A DNA stretch of 64,000 nucleotides from Nostoc favosum CHAB5714 (GCF_020829495.1 NZ_JAIVFQ010000004.1:87725-151724), one strand, 5' to 3'. Shown: positions 1 to 10,141, numbered from the stretch's first letter. Translations and numbers: made by a program. Notes: generated by a model not told the origin, from the sequence alone.

Positions 1-74
1 TTTTGTTAGATATTTAAGCATAATGGGCATACTGTAAATATCAAGTAAGTAAGCATCGAAAGAGGCCAAACACT

Positions 75-257
75 ATGTTGACGATAACGTGGCAAGAAGA
101 GATTGCATCCTTGAAACAAGATTTGAGGAAGGAAATAAATAAAATTTCAGGTCATTCGGAAATTAATATACCTAATCATATTTGCATCAATAACCTGAAA
201 TCCAAGTTAGAGCGATTAGATGAAATAGAAAAAATTCTTAGTCCATCAAATAAATAG
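75..257 (+). CDS. Small hypothetical protein (60 aa)
   Basis: Open frame with an ATG preceded by a purine-rich AAAGAGG stretch about 10 bases upstream. The product is highly charged, helical in character (lysine/glutamate-rich ends) and has no signal peptide or membrane segment. I recognise no family. The 74 bases before it hold no other feature I can support. It could be a real small protein or a chance frame. Confidence 0.3.
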   Translation: MLTITWQEEIASLKQDLRKEINKISGHSEINIPNHICINNLKSKLERLDEIEKILSPSNK

Positions 258-341
258 GAGCAATGCTCTGGAAAAGTTCATAATGGTAAGTTAGTTTCTC
301 GTAGCGCCAAATCGACTCCCGCTTCAATTCTGAACAAATAT

Positions 342-704
342 TCAACTAGCCTTCGCTTCATCCCCGGATGCTTCAGCCACAGCCGCCAATCTATCTGCCG
401 CAGCTTGGACGATTTGAGCGACTTGGGCCAAAGGCATGTGCTGGATTTGTCTAAGAATCAAACTCAAATCTGAGGTTTCTGGAATTGGCTTGCCATCAAT
501 GCAGCTGATTAACTCTTCCATTGTGTAGCCTGCTTTCGATGCGATTTGAGCCAAATTTTCTGTATCTGGCACCTTTACACCTTTTTCCCACATCTGAACG
601 GCAGTAGCAGATACTCCCAAAAGCTTACCAAATGCTCGCTGACTCATTGAACCGCGAGCTAGTTTAATGATTTCAATCAGTTTTTGTTTGCTTTCGATCT
701 TCAC
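342..704 (-). CDS. XRE-family helix-turn-helix transcriptional regulator
   Basis: 120 aa cytoplasmic DNA-binding protein starting at a GTG. Residues about 19-60 form a Cro/C1-type HTH: 'SQRAFGKLLGVSATAVQMWEK' is the helix-turn-recognition-helix core (first 20 residues SQRAFGKLLGVSATAVQMWE), followed by a PDTENLAQIASKAG helix. The C-terminal half is alanine-rich and probably helical, perhaps for dimerisation. Two 15-bp direct repeats lie 26-60 bp upstream of the start, so autoregulation is likely. The target genes are unknown; the divergent gene at 945 is a candidate because it lies beyond the same upstream region. Confidence 0.8.
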   Translation of the reverse strand: MKIESKQKLIEIIKLARGSMSQRAFGKLLGVSATAVQMWEKGVKVPDTENLAQIASKAGYTMEELISCIDGKPIPETSDLSLILRQIQHMPLAQVAQIVQAAADRLAAVAEASGDEAKAS

Positions 705-729
705 TGCTTATATAGCTAGCCAACTGTAT

Positions 730-764
730 TTACAAGTTTACTTTCAATATTACAAGTTTACTTT
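730..764. promoter_or_regulatory. Tandem 15-bp direct repeats, candidate operator of the XRE regulator
   Basis: TTACAAGTTTACTTT occurs at 730-744 and again at 750-764, a centre-to-centre spacing of exactly 20 bp (about two helical turns). The pair lies 26 bp upstream of the regulator start and abuts a TTGACA hexamer on the opposite strand. Identity and spacing are read directly; the operator role is inferred. Confidence 0.55.
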
Positions 765-768
765 TATA

Positions 769-797
769 TTGACAGCCTTGTGTTTTAGTATTAAACT
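769..797 (+). promoter_or_regulatory. Possible sigma-70 type promoter reading towards the gene at 945
   Basis: A consensus -35 hexamer TTGACA (769-774) is followed after 17 bases by TAAACT (792-797), a weak -10. The direct repeats end 5 bases before the -35, so a protein bound there could affect this promoter as well as the regulator's own. Confidence 0.35.
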
Positions 798-944
798 ATA
801 TCTTTGGTTGTAAATCGGCAACTACAGGCATCAAGCTAGTAGAATAACCCATCTATCTTTAATCAACCCAAAAAACTTAGTTTGCTACGGCGCTTGTGCT
901 AGTAGCTAGACTTTGCTGCGAAGAAATAATATCGAAGGTGCATC

Positions 945-1391
945 ATGTTTCGCAAGCCACGCAAAATTAACCAATATCGCCGCAAAGGTAAAAACCTTAT
1001 AGCCACTAATAAAATTAAACCAGAACAGTGGAACATTTCTGACGCAGAAACCAAAGAAGCTTTAAAAGTTAAAGGCTACGATGTTAAGCAAATCAAAAAA
1101 ATCCACCTTCTGAAGCATCAAGTGTGTATTTCCTACTGGGATGTAAAAGGCAATATATGCAGCAGCTTTTTTAGCTACCGGATTTTTGCACGTTGGCAAA
1201 AGGAAGTAGAGAAATTAATTTATACCTGTCAAACCCTGAAGGAATGGGCGAAGCTAAATTACGTTATGAAGTACGAATTTGCCTATTACCATTATCCCAG
1301 TGAAATGGAAGATGCACTCGACACGATATTAGAAAACCACCTGTGTCTGTTAAAAACAACAGAACAACAAGCGATTTTACAGTATCTTTAA
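945..1391 (+). CDS. Hypothetical protein (148 aa)
   Basis: Basic N-terminus (MFRKPRKINQYRRKGKN) followed by a soluble, aromatic-rich domain with no signal peptide or membrane segment. I do not recognise the family. It stands alone, divergent from the XRE regulator and convergent with prfA (10 bp between their ends). Length and normal amino-acid composition support a real gene. Confidence 0.55.
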   Translation: MFRKPRKINQYRRKGKNLIATNKIKPEQWNISDAETKEALKVKGYDVKQIKKIHLLKHQVCISYWDVKGNICSSFFSYRIFARWQKEVEKLIYTCQTLKEWAKLNYVMKYEFAYYHYPSEMEDALDTILENHLCLLKTTEQQAILQYL

Positions 1392-1400
1392 GGGCAAAAA

Positions 1401-2498
1401 TTAGTTAGCGGCAGAAGTCGCTAACTCTGCGAGACGTTCTTGTTGGTCTAGAGATATACAAGACTGGATAAGCGTCTCTAAATCACCATCCAAAACAGGG
1501 GTAAGAGAATAATTTTGACCTAACCGATGATCGGTAGCGCGGTTATCTTTATAATTATAGGTGCGAATTTTTTCCGATCGCGATCCAGTACCAACCTGCG
1601 ATCGCCGCATGGAAGTTACAGCTGCTTGTTGTTCGCTTAACTTGATGTCATACAACTTCGCCCGCAGAATTTGCATCGCCCGTTCTTTGTTTTGCAACTG
1701 GCTGCGTTCTTCTGTACAGAAAATGCGTATTCCCGTTGGTTTGTGCATCAAGTCAACGGCTGTTTCCACCTTGTTGACGTTTTGTCCACCAGCACCGCCA
1801 GAACGGGCTGTAGTCATTTCAATATCTTTCGGGTCAATGTGAATTTCCACATCATCCACCTCTGGCATAATCGCCACGGTAGCTGTGGAAGTATGAACCC
1901 GTCCCCCAGATTCAGTTGCCGGCACGCGCTGCACGCGATGCACTCCAGCTTCAAACTTTAGCTGGCTGTAAACGTCATTACCTTTAATTTCGAGAATGAC
2001 TTCTTTCCAGCCACCCATTTCTCCTCGAGATTCGCTCACTAGAGAAACTTTCCAACCTTGAGTCTGGGCATAGCGGGTGTACATCTGCATCAAATCGCCA
2101 GCCCAAATACTTGCTTCATCGCCACCAGTACCAGCGCGAATTTCCAACATGATATTCTTTTCATCATTAGGGTCGCGTGGTAGCAGCAAGACTTTCAAGC
2201 GAGACTCTAAATGTTCTATTTTTTCTTCAAGTTCTTTTACTTCCAGTGCTGCCATTTCTTGCAACTCTGGGTCACTCGCAGATTCTTTGTAAACCTGACG
2301 CGCTCCGATTAAGTCTTCTTGGGCTGTTTTCCAAATTTCATAGGTATTAACTACCTCTTCCAAAGAAGAACGAGACTTAGCAATTTCTTGATACTCATCA
2401 GGATTGTTAGCGGTATCGGGGTCGCCAAGACGACGTGTTAATTCATTAAAAGTTTGTTCAACGGATTTTAGTTTGTCCAGTAAGTATGATTCAGCCAT
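1401..2498 (-). CDS. prfA: Peptide chain release factor 1
   Basis: 365 aa, the usual RF1 length. It recognises UAA/UAG in the ribosomal A site and triggers hydrolysis of peptidyl-tRNA. The PxT codon-recognition tripeptide is seen in [12 protein letters not shown] and the catalytic GGQ in [13 protein letters not shown], a little past residue 230. PAT rather than SPF separates it from RF2. It is the last gene of the minus-strand translation cluster, 104 bp after rpmE. Confidence 0.97.
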   Translation of the reverse strand: MAESYLLDKLKSVEQTFNELTRRLGDPDTANNPDEYQEIAKSRSSLEEVVNTYEIWKTAQEDLIGARQVYKESASDPELQEMAALEVKELEEKIEHLESRLKVLLLPRDPNDEKNIMLEIRAGTGGDEASIWAGDLMQMYTRYAQTQGWKVSLVSESRGEMGGWKEVILEIKGNDVYSQLKFEAGVHRVQRVPATESGGRVHTSTATVAIMPEVDDVEIHIDPKDIEMTTARSGGAGGQNVNKVETAVDLMHKPTGIRIFCTEERSQLQNKERAMQILRAKLYDIKLSEQQAAVTSMRRSQVGTGSRSEKIRTYNYKDNRATDHRLGQNYSLTPVLDGDLETLIQSCISLDQQERLAELATSAAN

Positions 2499-2602
2499 GA
2501 CGATTGCGATCGCTCCTTAAAAAAATAACAAATTGGCTCGAGCATATAAATGAAAATCGACCCAGCTGATGCAGGGCCGTCGTTAACAGCAGAGCCAACC
2601 CG

Positions 2603-2845
2603 CTACTTTTTGTTTTGATCGTCGCCAGATGCTTGAGTGCTGCTCATGCCGTACTTGCGGAGGAAGCGCTCTACTCGACCCTCAGTGTCAATAATTTTCT
2701 GAGTGCCTGTGTAAAATGGGTGATTTCCAGACCAAACATCTACATGCAATTCTGGCTTGGTAGAGCCAATGGTCATAACAACTTGACCGTTGCAGTAAAC
2801 TTTAGCATCTGGATACCACTTGGGGTGAATATCAGCTTTAGCCAT
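2603..2845 (-). CDS. rpmE: 50S ribosomal protein L31
   Basis: 80 aa. The N-terminus (MAKADIHPKWYPDAKVYCNG) and the central VWSGNHPFYTGTQK are L31 signatures. Only one of the four zinc-ligand cysteines remains (C18), so this is a zinc-independent form. It lies between rpsI and prfA, a common cyanobacterial arrangement. Confidence 0.95.
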   Translation of the reverse strand: MAKADIHPKWYPDAKVYCNGQVVMTIGSTKPELHVDVWSGNHPFYTGTQKIIDTEGRVERFLRKYGMSSTQASGDDQNKK

Positions 2846-2992
2846 TGTTTTTTTTGTGATGAATCTATATTAATTATAACTTTCAGGTTTCAATTGAAGC
2901 TAGAAGAAGGGAAAAGGGAACAGGTTACAGGTAACAGAAAACTATCACCTGTCCCCTGTAACCTATCACCTTCTTCACCAATGCCCAATTCC

Positions 2993-3409
2993 CTAACGCT
3001 TAGAGTACTGAGGCGCTTTCCGAGCTTTATGTAAACCATATTTCTTCCGCTCTTTTGCTCTCGGATCACGAGTCAAATAACCTTCGGTTTTCAAAGGTGG
3101 GCGGTTGTCTGGGTCTAGTTGGCACAAAGCACGAGCAACTCCCAAACGAACAGAATCAGCCTGTCCGGTCAAGCCGCCGCCTTCTGCTTTCACCAAAATG
3201 TCATATTCGTTTTCTAGTCCCAGAGTTTCCAGGGGTGCTTTAATCACTCCCAGGTAGTTGGGGTTAAATTGGAAATACAAATTTCCATCTTTACCGTTCA
3301 CAGTCAGTTGACCAGTGCCTGGAACCAAGCGTACCCGTGCTACTGCGTTCTTACGACGACCAGTACCCCAGTATACGGCGCGACCGCTATTAGCATCTGC
3401 TACTACCAT
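2993..3409 (-). CDS. rpsI: 30S ribosomal protein S9
   Basis: 138 aa. The C-terminus ([20 protein letters not shown], then YSKR) is the basic S9 tail that reaches the P-site tRNA. The N-terminal [16 protein letters not shown] motif is diagnostic. Its ATG shares one base with the rplM stop (TAATG), so the two are translationally coupled as in most bacteria. Confidence 0.97.
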   Translation of the reverse strand: MVVADANSGRAVYWGTGRRKNAVARVRLVPGTGQLTVNGKDGNLYFQFNPNYLGVIKAPLETLGLENEYDILVKAEGGGLTGQADSVRLGVARALCQLDPDNRPPLKTEGYLTRDPRAKERKKYGLHKARKAPQYSKR

Positions 3410-3870
3410 TAATTTTCTTCTCCAGGAATTGTACTAACTTTTAGTTCTTTAGGTTTTTGAGCATCGTGGGGATGTGTAGGCCCAGCGTAAACTTTCAGCT
3501 TGGTGAATAACTGCTTACCCAGGCTATTTTTAGGTAGCATACCTTTAACAGCCTGTTCTAAAATCCGCTCTGGTATGCGCTGTTGCAGTTTAGCGAAAGT
3601 TTCCGTTTTCATCCCACCGGGACGACCAGAATGGCGACGGTAAAGCTTTTGAGTACGCTTTTTGCCTGTAACTGCGATTTTTTCAGCATTAATGACGATT
3701 ACGAAGTCACCTGTATCTAGATGGGGTGTGTATTCGGGTTTCTTTTTGCCTCTTAAAACCTGGGCGATTTCGCTGGCGAGACGACCGAGGCGTTTATCGG
3801 TGGCATCTACTATGTACCACTCACGCTCAAGGGATGCTTGAGAAGGAAGGTATGTTTTAACTGTTGTCAT
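3409..3870 (-). CDS. rplM: 50S ribosomal protein L13
   Basis: 153 aa, near the usual bacterial length. [19 protein letters not shown] and the central [20 protein letters not shown] are L13 signatures. It overlaps rpsI by one base. The space upstream to truA is filled by heptamer repeats. Confidence 0.97.
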   Translation of the reverse strand: MTTVKTYLPSQASLEREWYIVDATDKRLGRLASEIAQVLRGKKKPEYTPHLDTGDFVIVINAEKIAVTGKKRTQKLYRRHSGRPGGMKTETFAKLQQRIPERILEQAVKGMLPKNSLGKQLFTKLKVYAGPTHPHDAQKPKELKVSTIPGEEN

Positions 3871-4012
3871 TTGTTATTTGTCCTTTGTCATTTTTAATTT
3901 GTCATTAGTCAATTGTCTTTTGTCCTTTGTCCTTGGTTATTCACTAATGACCATTGTACAGACGCGATTAATCGCGTCTGTACTGACCAATGACTAATGA
4001 CTCTTGACTAGT
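3871..4012. repeat. STRR heptamer repeats with an embedded palindrome
   Basis: Degenerate 7-base tandem units (TTTGTCA, TTTGTCC, AATGACT families) fill the truA-rplM gap. Within them, 3959-3982 holds a palindrome with core GACGCGATTAATCGCGTC. The same palindrome family recurs near 29352, 29992 and 55104. The repeats run into the truA coding end. Confidence 0.8.
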
Positions 4013-4828
4013 GACGAACTTTGGCAAGGTGTCGTACCAAATCTCTTTTGGAAAGGGAAAATCTGGATAGCCGACTCGCAACAAGCACAAGCCTTGGGGC
4101 GGTGCGGCGTGTTTCACTTCTTCTCGACGTTGTTCTTTCCAGAGTTCGGTGAAGCTAGAAAGTGTCCGTTGTCCAGAACCTACTTGTACCACCATCCCTA
4201 CCAACAGCCGTACCATGCCATACAAAAATCCATCTGCCTGTATTTCAATATGGATAAATGGCCCACTGCGACGACACTCTGCTGCTTGCATTTCTACCCA
4301 GGAATGCGATCGCTTTGAGCCTGCACGGTGAAAAGCAGCTAAGTGATGCTTTCCCAAGAGAGGTTTCAGGGCAGCTTGAATTAAGGATTCATCCAGGGGT
4401 GCATAATAATAATGCCAACTGAAGGGTCTTACAAACAAGTTAAGTCGATCTTCAGTGTATATTGTGTAGCGATATCGTCGATAGGCTGCACTAAAGCGAG
4501 CGTGCCAACGGTTATCTACACTAGCTGAAGCCCTGATTAATATATCTGGCGGCAGATAGCTATTTAGGATTGTTGCCCACTTGTGAGGCGGAATTAAACC
4601 TGTTGCTTCAAAATGGGCTACTTGAGCAGCAGCGTGAACTCCAGAATCGGTTCGCCCGGCACCGTGTAATGTTACATGGTAGCCAAGAATAGTAGCGATC
4701 GCTCTTTCTATCTCTTCTTGGACTGTCCGTTGTTTTTTTTGCCGTTGCCAGCCATGAAAATGAGTGCCCAGGTATTGGATTACCAAGGCTACTCGATGAG
4801 TTTGTGTAGGCTGGTGGCTTTCTAACAT
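3968..4828 (-). CDS. truA: tRNA pseudouridine synthase A
   Basis: Forms pseudouridine at positions 38-40 of tRNA anticodon arms. The catalytic aspartate lies in GAGRTDSGVHA, and the N-terminus has VALVIQYLGTHFHGWQRQ. I chose the ATG at 4828 (MLESHQPTQTHRV, 286 aa); an in-frame extension to 4870 is repeat sequence. The last 15 or so residues (TSQESLVIGQYRRD and stop) are encoded by STRR units and half of the palindrome, so the native C-terminus has been replaced or extended. Lies between rplQ and rplM, as in other cyanobacteria. Confidence 0.92.
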   Translation of the reverse strand: MLESHQPTQTHRVALVIQYLGTHFHGWQRQKKQRTVQEEIERAIATILGYHVTLHGAGRTDSGVHAAAQVAHFEATGLIPPHKWATILNSYLPPDILIRASASVDNRWHARFSAAYRRYRYTIYTEDRLNLFVRPFSWHYYYAPLDESLIQAALKPLLGKHHLAAFHRAGSKRSHSWVEMQAAECRRSGPFIHIEIQADGFLYGMVRLLVGMVVQVGSGQRTLSSFTELWKEQRREEVKHAAPPQGLCLLRVGYPDFPFPKEIWYDTLPKFVTSQESLVIGQYRRD

Positions 4829-4839
4829 ACAGATTTTGT

Positions 4840-4909
4840 CCTTTGTCATTTGTCCTGTGTGAATAACCAATGACCAATGACTAATGACTAATGACTAATG
4901 ACCAATGAC
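4840..4909. repeat. STRR heptamer repeats between rplQ and truA
   Basis: Tandem degenerate heptamers (AATGACC, AATGACT) fill the intercistronic gap. They include the region that would encode the false N-terminal extension of truA. Confidence 0.75.
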
Positions 4910-5260
4910 TTAAACCAATTCAATTATTGCCATTTTTGCATTATCGCCCCGACGCGGTACGGTATGCAGGATGCGGGTATAACCGCCCTGGCGATCGCCA
5001 TATCGAGTTGGAGCTTGCTCAAATAGAGCGTGAACCAGTTGTTTGTCGAAGATATAGCCAAGAGCTTCCCGGCGTGCTGCCAAGGAGCCATTTTTAGCTA
5101 GAGTAATCATTTTTTCCACTTCACTTCGCAGAACTTTTGCTCTAATTAAAGTGGTGGTGATCTTACCATGACGGATCAGCTCGGTGGCGAGCGATCGCAG
5201 TAAAGCACGGCGTTGATCGGCTGGTTTACTGAGTTTTTTGACGCGACAACGGTGACGCAT
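4910..5260 (-). CDS. rplQ: 50S ribosomal protein L17
   Basis: 116 aa. The start [20 protein letters not shown] and the end [20 protein letters not shown] are typical of L17. It follows rpoA by 32 bp, the standard alpha-operon order. Confidence 0.97.
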   Translation of the reverse strand: MRHRCRVKKLSKPADQRRALLRSLATELIRHGKITTTLIRAKVLRSEVEKMITLAKNGSLAARREALGYIFDKQLVHALFEQAPTRYGDRQGGYTRILHTVPRRGDNAKMAIIELV

Positions 5261-5292
5261 AATTATGCACTATGAGTTATGAACGGTTTTTC

Positions 5293-6240
5293 TTAAGGGT
5301 GTTTAGAGCCTCTTTCCATTGGCAGGGTGATGCCCAAGCGGCGCTGTAAAGCTTCCACGACCTCTTCTGCTGACTTCTGACCAAAGTTCTTAATTTCTAA
5401 GAGGTCTTCTTGGGTATAATCCAACAAATCTGCCACAGAGTTAACTTGTGCCCGTTTGAGACAGTTATATGCCCGCACAGAAAGTTGCAACTCTTCGATG
5501 GGTATCTGGGCAGTTGGGTCGTCTGGAATCTCTGAACCTGTGTCTGTTGGTTCTAGGGAGATGTCTTTCAACGGGTTGAATAAATCTACCAAGATCCCAG
5601 CGGCCGAGGATAGTGCTTCTTGGGGGGAAATACTGCCATTTGTCCAAACTTCCAACAGCAGTCGGTCTTTTGGAATCAAGCCTTCCCCACGAGATTCTTC
5701 AACACTATAGTTGACTTTTCGCACCGGCATAAATATTGAGTCGATTTGCAGAAAATCCAACGATGTGGCTTCCTCACGTCCTCGCTCTACGGTGCGATAG
5801 CCTTTACCTTTCTCAATCCGAAATTCCATTTCCAGCTTTCCACCCTCAGCGATGGTGGCTACATACTGGGTCGGATCGATGACTTCTACTTCACTAGGCA
5901 AATCAAAATGCGCCGCAGTGATTGTTGCTGGCCCACTAACGAGTAATCTACCAATCTGGGGCTGCGAGGAATAGTTTTTTAGGATAACTTCCTTCATTCT
6001 CATGAGGATTTCCAGCACATCTTCCCGCACGCCTGGAACTGTTGCAAACTCGTGTGAAACACCTGCAATCCGCACTGCTGTAACTGCTGTACCTTCTAGG
6101 TTGGAGAGTAAAACTCGCCGCAGTGCATTGCCAACCGTTGTTCCTTGACCACGATCTAGAGGTTCCAGAACAAATTTACTGTAATGGTTCCGACTTTCTT
6201 CAGTATTAGACTCTACACATTCAATCTGAAACTGCGCCAC
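5293..6240 (-). CDS. rpoA: DNA-directed RNA polymerase alpha subunit
   Basis: 315 aa. The N-terminal domain (residues about 1-230) carries dimerisation and beta/beta' assembly, with LDRGQGTTVGNALRRVLLS as the family signature. A linker (EIPDDPTAQIPIEELQLS) leads to the C-terminal DNA- and activator-binding domain with helix-hairpin-helix NFGQKSAEEVVEALQRRLG. A 326-bp gap separates it from rpsK and may contain its own promoter. Confidence 0.98.
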   Translation of the reverse strand: MAQFQIECVESNTEESRNHYSKFVLEPLDRGQGTTVGNALRRVLLSNLEGTAVTAVRIAGVSHEFATVPGVREDVLEILMRMKEVILKNYSSQPQIGRLLVSGPATITAAHFDLPSEVEVIDPTQYVATIAEGGKLEMEFRIEKGKGYRTVERGREEATSLDFLQIDSIFMPVRKVNYSVEESRGEGLIPKDRLLLEVWTNGSISPQEALSSAAGILVDLFNPLKDISLEPTDTGSEIPDDPTAQIPIEELQLSVRAYNCLKRAQVNSVADLLDYTQEDLLEIKNFGQKSAEEVVEALQRRLGITLPMERGSKHP

Positions 6241-6316
6241 GGATGAGCCTCCCTTTTTCTAAGGTGCTGCTAGCAGACAAATCAATTGCCTCCCGAATTG
6301 AATTTATGTCCTGTAG

Positions 6317-6363
6317 ATTATAGGTATATCAAACTATTACTATAAAATTACGGTATAGTTTGA
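6317..6363 (-). promoter_or_regulatory. Candidate internal promoter and inverted repeat upstream of rpoA
   Basis: On the minus strand a perfect TATAAT (6317-6322) lies 77 bp before the rpoA ATG. Just upstream of it 9-bp inverted arms TCAAACTAT/ATAGTTTGA occupy 6329-6337 and 6355-6363. No good -35 is visible. The position would give rpoA expression independent of the ribosomal genes; this is inference. The rest of the 6241-6566 gap shows nothing else recognisable. Confidence 0.35.
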
Positions 6364-6566
6364 CACTCCTATTGAGCTTTCAGGCGCTAATAATATTTTG
6401 GGTTCCCGAAGTTTAACAGCTTTCTCTCCGGGAAATCTGACGCGCTTTCGGTCGCCCAAGCTTTCACACAATGACAAGTTACACGTTAGACGCTTAACTG
6501 CTCATCCTAAGTAATTTTACTTGCTTTGGTTGTAGCTTATCGTCCTAAATGCCCAAGTCTTGGTGT

Positions 6567-6962
6567 TTAAACTCGACGGCGCTTGGGTGGACGGCAACCA
6601 TTGTGAGGAATGGGGGTAATATCCCGAATGAGTGTAATTTCCAGTCCTGCTCCTTGAAGTGCCCGGATAGCGGTTTCTCTACCTGCTCCTGGCCCACTGA
6701 CCATTACCTCAATTTGGCGCATTCCTTGATCAATGGCTCTACGGGCTGCACTTTCAGCAGCAGTTTGCGCTGCAAAGGGAGTTCCCTTTTTTGCTCCCTT
6801 AAAACCGCTAGAACCAGCACTAGCCCAGGAGATGACATCTCCATTTTGATCGGTAATGGTGACAATGCTATTGTTGAAAGTAGACTGGATGTAGGCCATC
6901 CCACTGGGTACATTCCGTTTCTGCTTCTTGCTCCCGGTTTTTTTAGTTGGTTGTCTCGCCAT
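6567..6962 (-). CDS. rpsK: 30S ribosomal protein S11
   Basis: 131 aa. The C-terminal [19 protein letters not shown] is the S11 signature, and the N-terminus is basic ([16 protein letters not shown]). S11 forms the platform that contacts mRNA at the exit site. Follows rpsM by 54 bp. Confidence 0.97.
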   Translation of the reverse strand: MARQPTKKTGSKKQKRNVPSGMAYIQSTFNNSIVTITDQNGDVISWASAGSSGFKGAKKGTPFAAQTAAESAARRAIDQGMRQIEVMVSGPGAGRETAIRALQGAGLEITLIRDITPIPHNGCRPPKRRRV

Positions 6963-7016
6963 ACTTGTTTAGTTGATTTAAGGTAAAACTTGCTCGGATT
7001 AGCAAGCGTTGCAAAA

Positions 7017-7397
7017 TTATTTCCCTGGAGCCTTCTTCTTCCCAGCCACTGTCTGCCTTCTGCCTCGACGGGTTCTGGCATTGGTGCGAGTTCTTTGGCC
7101 TCTGACTGGTAAGCCCATGCGATGACGACGACCTCTGTAGGTACCAATGTCAACTAAGCGCTTGATGTTCAAAGACTCCAAGCGCCGCAAGTCGCCTTCA
7201 ACTTGATAGTTGGTTTCTATTTCCCCCCGTAGGGCTGTTACATCGGCATCACTTAAGTCCTTAACGCGAGTGTCTGGGTTCACACCAGTAGCCGCTATAA
7301 TTTCTTGAGAACGTGATAAACCAATTCCATAGATGTAAGTTAGACCGATCTCGACGCGCTTATCGCGTGGAAGGTCTACTCCGGCAATACGTGCCAC
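7017..7397 (-). CDS. rpsM: 30S ribosomal protein S13
   Basis: 126 aa. [20 protein letters not shown] and the basic tail [20 protein letters not shown] identify S13, which bridges the 30S head to the 50S subunit and touches P-site tRNA. It lies downstream of rpmJ. Confidence 0.97.
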   Translation of the reverse strand: MARIAGVDLPRDKRVEIGLTYIYGIGLSRSQEIIAATGVNPDTRVKDLSDADVTALRGEIETNYQVEGDLRRLESLNIKRLVDIGTYRGRRHRMGLPVRGQRTRTNARTRRGRRQTVAGKKKAPGK

Positions 7398-7512
7398 AAT
7401 GAACTCTCCCTATTGTTCTCGCAATTACTGTTGGTTGGAAAAACGTGATTAATCGCGTTTTTTCGTTTTAATGATGATATGCGTGTTACAACTCACTCTG
7501 TTGGTAAGAGTG

Positions 7513-7626
7513 TTATCCTTGACGTTGCTTATGCTTGGGGTTCACGCAGATCACCATGACGCGACCACGACGTTTGATCACGTTACACTTTTCACAAATT
7601 TTCTTGACTGAGGCTCTAACTTTCAT
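7513..7626 (-). CDS. rpmJ: 50S ribosomal protein L36
   Basis: 37 aa, read directly from the minus strand: begins [20 protein letters not shown] and ends NPKHKQRQG. Zinc ligands C11, C14, C27 and H32 are all present. Position between infA and rpsM is the standard one. Confidence 0.96.
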   Translation of the reverse strand: MKVRASVKKICEKCNVIKRRGRVMVICVNPKHKQRQG

Positions 7627-7743
7627 GCCTTTTATTTTTTGACTCCAAATATAAAATTATAGCATTTCTAGGGAAATTAATCCAGTTCAATGACTAGCAA
7701 ACAGCCAAAAAAATGGTTTTATGGTAAAATTCTCTACATATAC

Positions 7744-7968
7744 TTACTTCTTTCGTAGTCGATAGGTAATTCTGCCTTTGGTCAAGTCGTAAGGAGTTAA
7801 CTCTACCTTGACGCGATCGCCGGGCAAAATCTTGATATAATTTCGGCGAATCTTGCCGGAAATGTGAGCTAGCACGTTAAAGCCATTGTCCAAGTCAACG
7901 CGAAACATCGCATTGGGCAAGGACTCTGTAACCGTGCCTTCCATTTCAATCAAATCTTGCTTAGACAA
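7744..7968 (-). CDS. infA: Translation initiation factor IF-1
   Basis: 74 aa, a single S1/OB-fold domain that binds the 30S A site during initiation. [20 protein letters not shown] and [15 protein letters not shown] are characteristic. The gaps to adk (231 bp, partly GGGCATT repeats) and rpmJ (117 bp) are long for this operon. Confidence 0.97.
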
Positions 7969-8094
7969 TTTGTTTTTTCCTCAACTCAACAATTTCGTGT
8001 TCAGTTGCAGCGCTTCATCTGCAAAGAAACACATTTTTAGAAATATATCAACAGTTTATTAATATATCTTAGCTAAAATTGATCTTTTTTTTGG

Positions 8095-8195
8095 TAGAGG
8101 GGCATTGGGCATGGGGCATTGGGCATTGGGCATTGGGGAAAGAATTACTGTAGCTCCTCCCATGCTCCCTCGTCTCCCTCATCCCCTCCCCCCTC
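8095..8195. repeat. GGGCATT tandem repeats and pyrimidine-rich tract
   Basis: Several copies of GGGCATT/GGGCATG (about 8101-8137) are followed by CTCC-rich sequence. The same element occurs near 20466, 23336, 53060 and 61830. It lies between adk and infA and has no coding capacity. Confidence 0.75.
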
Positions 8196-8199
8196 TTTT

Positions 8200-8754
8200 T
8201 CACGAAGCGATTACCTTTTGTAATTCACCAGTGACATCTTCTTGGGACTGATTGCCATTGACTGTTAGGAGTTTTTTGCGATCGCCGTAATAATCAATTA
8301 AAGGTGCAGTTTCAGCGCGGTATACTTCTAAACGACGACGAATCACCTCTTCGGTATCATCTTTTCGTCCTCTAGCTAGCAAACGTGCGATCACAATTTC
8401 ATCTGGTGCATCTAGATTGACTACCCTTTCGCCGCCTTGATGTATTGCTTCGAGTAACTTCTCCAGAAAAGCTGCTTGGGTCACTTTCCGGGGAAATCCA
8501 TCAAGAATCCAACCATTTTTGGCATCTGGTTGACTGAGGCGCTCCTGTACCAAGTCCTCCACTAGCTGGTCGGGTACTAACTCGCCGCTATCGACATAAG
8601 CTTGAGCCTTGATTCCCAAATGAGTTTGCTCTTTCATGGCTTGTCTTAATATTTCACCAGTAGAAATATGGGGAATATTCAAGTGTTCAGCCAAAGTTTG
8701 AGCTTGTGTTCCTTTACCCGCTCCAGGTGGCCCCAAGAAGATTAATCGCGTCAC
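8200..8754 (-). CDS. adk: Adenylate kinase
   Basis: Interconverts ATP + AMP and 2 ADP. The P-loop is [11 protein letters not shown] at the N-terminus, and the NMP-binding helix [10 protein letters not shown] and [13 protein letters not shown] follow. At 184 aa, with a short segment where other enzymes have the LID domain ([14 protein letters not shown]), it is the short form without a zinc-binding lid. It starts 2 bp after the secY stop. Confidence 0.97.
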   Translation of the reverse strand: MTRLIFLGPPGAGKGTQAQTLAEHLNIPHISTGEILRQAMKEQTHLGIKAQAYVDSGELVPDQLVEDLVQERLSQPDAKNGWILDGFPRKVTQAAFLEKLLEAIHQGGERVVNLDAPDEIVIARLLARGRKDDTEEVIRRRLEVYRAETAPLIDYYGDRKKLLTVNGNQSQEDVTGELQKVIAS

Positions 8755-8756
8755 TA

Positions 8757-10067
8757 TTATTTCACCATTCCTTCATAGCGCTGAGAGATGACATAAGTTT
8801 GGACTTGTTTGGCTGTCTCAATTGCCACACCAACTAAAATTAATAAAGAGGTAGCACCTATTCCCTGGAAAGTTTTCACATTCAAAGCGCTTTCCACGGC
8901 GGTAGGGATAATCGCAACGAAGCCCAAAAATATCGCACCCAAAAAAGTGAGTCGGTTGGACACGCGTTCGATATACTCGCTAGTAGCCTTGCCAGGACGA
9001 ATTCCAGGAATACTAGAACCCATTTTCTTCAAGTTCTGCGCCACATCTACTGGGTTGAGAATCAACGAAGAATAGAAGTAGCTGAAGAAAACGATGGAAA
9101 TCATGTAGACCAAGGCATAGACCCAGGAGCTAGAACCGCCTGGACTCAGATAAGTGTTAACTATATTCGCCAAATCGGCATTTTTAGTAAAGTTGGCTAT
9201 CAGCAGTGGCAAACTGAGGATGGCAGCAGCAAAAATAATTGGCATCACGCCGCCTTGATTTAACCGCAGGGGCAGATAGCTACGCTGTTCTGCCAACACT
9301 CGCCGACCTACTTGGCGACGAGCCGAAATAATTGGGATGCGGCGCATTCCTTCTTGCACAATTACAATACCAACAATTGTTGCTAGGAAAACTAAGAGCA
9401 GCACTATCACACGCCCCACTGTTTCCCGACCACCGACTTGCACCAAGTCGATGGTATCGCCTAAGGCTTTTGGTAATGACGCGACAATATTGACAAAAAT
9501 CAACAATGATGCTCCGTTACCAATGCCACGTTCTGTAATGAGTTCTGATGCCCACATTACGAACATGGAACCAGCAGTCAGAGCGATCGCAGTTTCAGCT
9601 ACGAAAATTGGCCCTGGCTTTAAGGCGAATTGCTGGAGGAATAATGCCGAAAAAGCTGTACTTTGTAGAATTGCCCAAACTACAGTGACATAGCGGGTAA
9701 TTTGCGATATTTTGCGCCGACCTGCTTCGCCTTCATTTTTCTGTAAATTTTCTAAAGATGGAATCGCTGCGGTGAGCAATTGGATGATAATAGACGCATT
9801 AATGAAGGGCAAAATCCCTAAAGCAAAGACTCCCAAAGTCGAAAGTCCTCGCCCGGAAAATATATCCAATAAGCCGAATATGGAATTATTACCCGATATG
9901 GCTTCGGCAAATCTAGGTCTATCAATCCCTGGTACGGGTAAGAAGATACCCAGACGAACCAAAATTAAAATACCGACGGTGACAAGCAGCCTACCTCTGA
10001 GGCCAGCTGCTTGCGCCATCTGCATAAAAGTTTCTTGAGCCGTTGGGGCTTTATCTCGACTGATCAT
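8757..10067 (-). CDS. secY: Preprotein translocase subunit SecY
   Basis: 436 aa with ten hydrophobic segments, the protein-conducting channel of plasma and thylakoid membranes. [16 protein letters not shown] near the N-terminus and the plug-region [20 protein letters not shown] are SecY signatures. Cytoplasmic loop arginines ([17 protein letters not shown]) are present. It sits between rplO and adk. Confidence 0.98.
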   Translation of the reverse strand: MISRDKAPTAQETFMQMAQAAGLRGRLLVTVGILILVRLGIFLPVPGIDRPRFAEAISGNNSIFGLLDIFSGRGLSTLGVFALGILPFINASIIIQLLTAAIPSLENLQKNEGEAGRRKISQITRYVTVVWAILQSTAFSALFLQQFALKPGPIFVAETAIALTAGSMFVMWASELITERGIGNGASLLIFVNIVASLPKALGDTIDLVQVGGRETVGRVIVLLLVFLATIVGIVIVQEGMRRIPIISARRQVGRRVLAEQRSYLPLRLNQGGVMPIIFAAAILSLPLLIANFTKNADLANIVNTYLSPGGSSSWVYALVYMISIVFFSYFYSSLILNPVDVAQNLKKMGSSIPGIRPGKATSEYIERVSNRLTFLGAIFLGFVAIIPTAVESALNVKTFQGIGATSLLILVGVAIETAKQVQTYVISQRYEGMVK

Positions 10068-10141
10068 AGAGTGCTACCTTTATAGTGAACCAGGCGCTGA
10101 CAGCGAGTTGGCTTCCATTTAAGTGCGCTGTTCCGGCTCAC

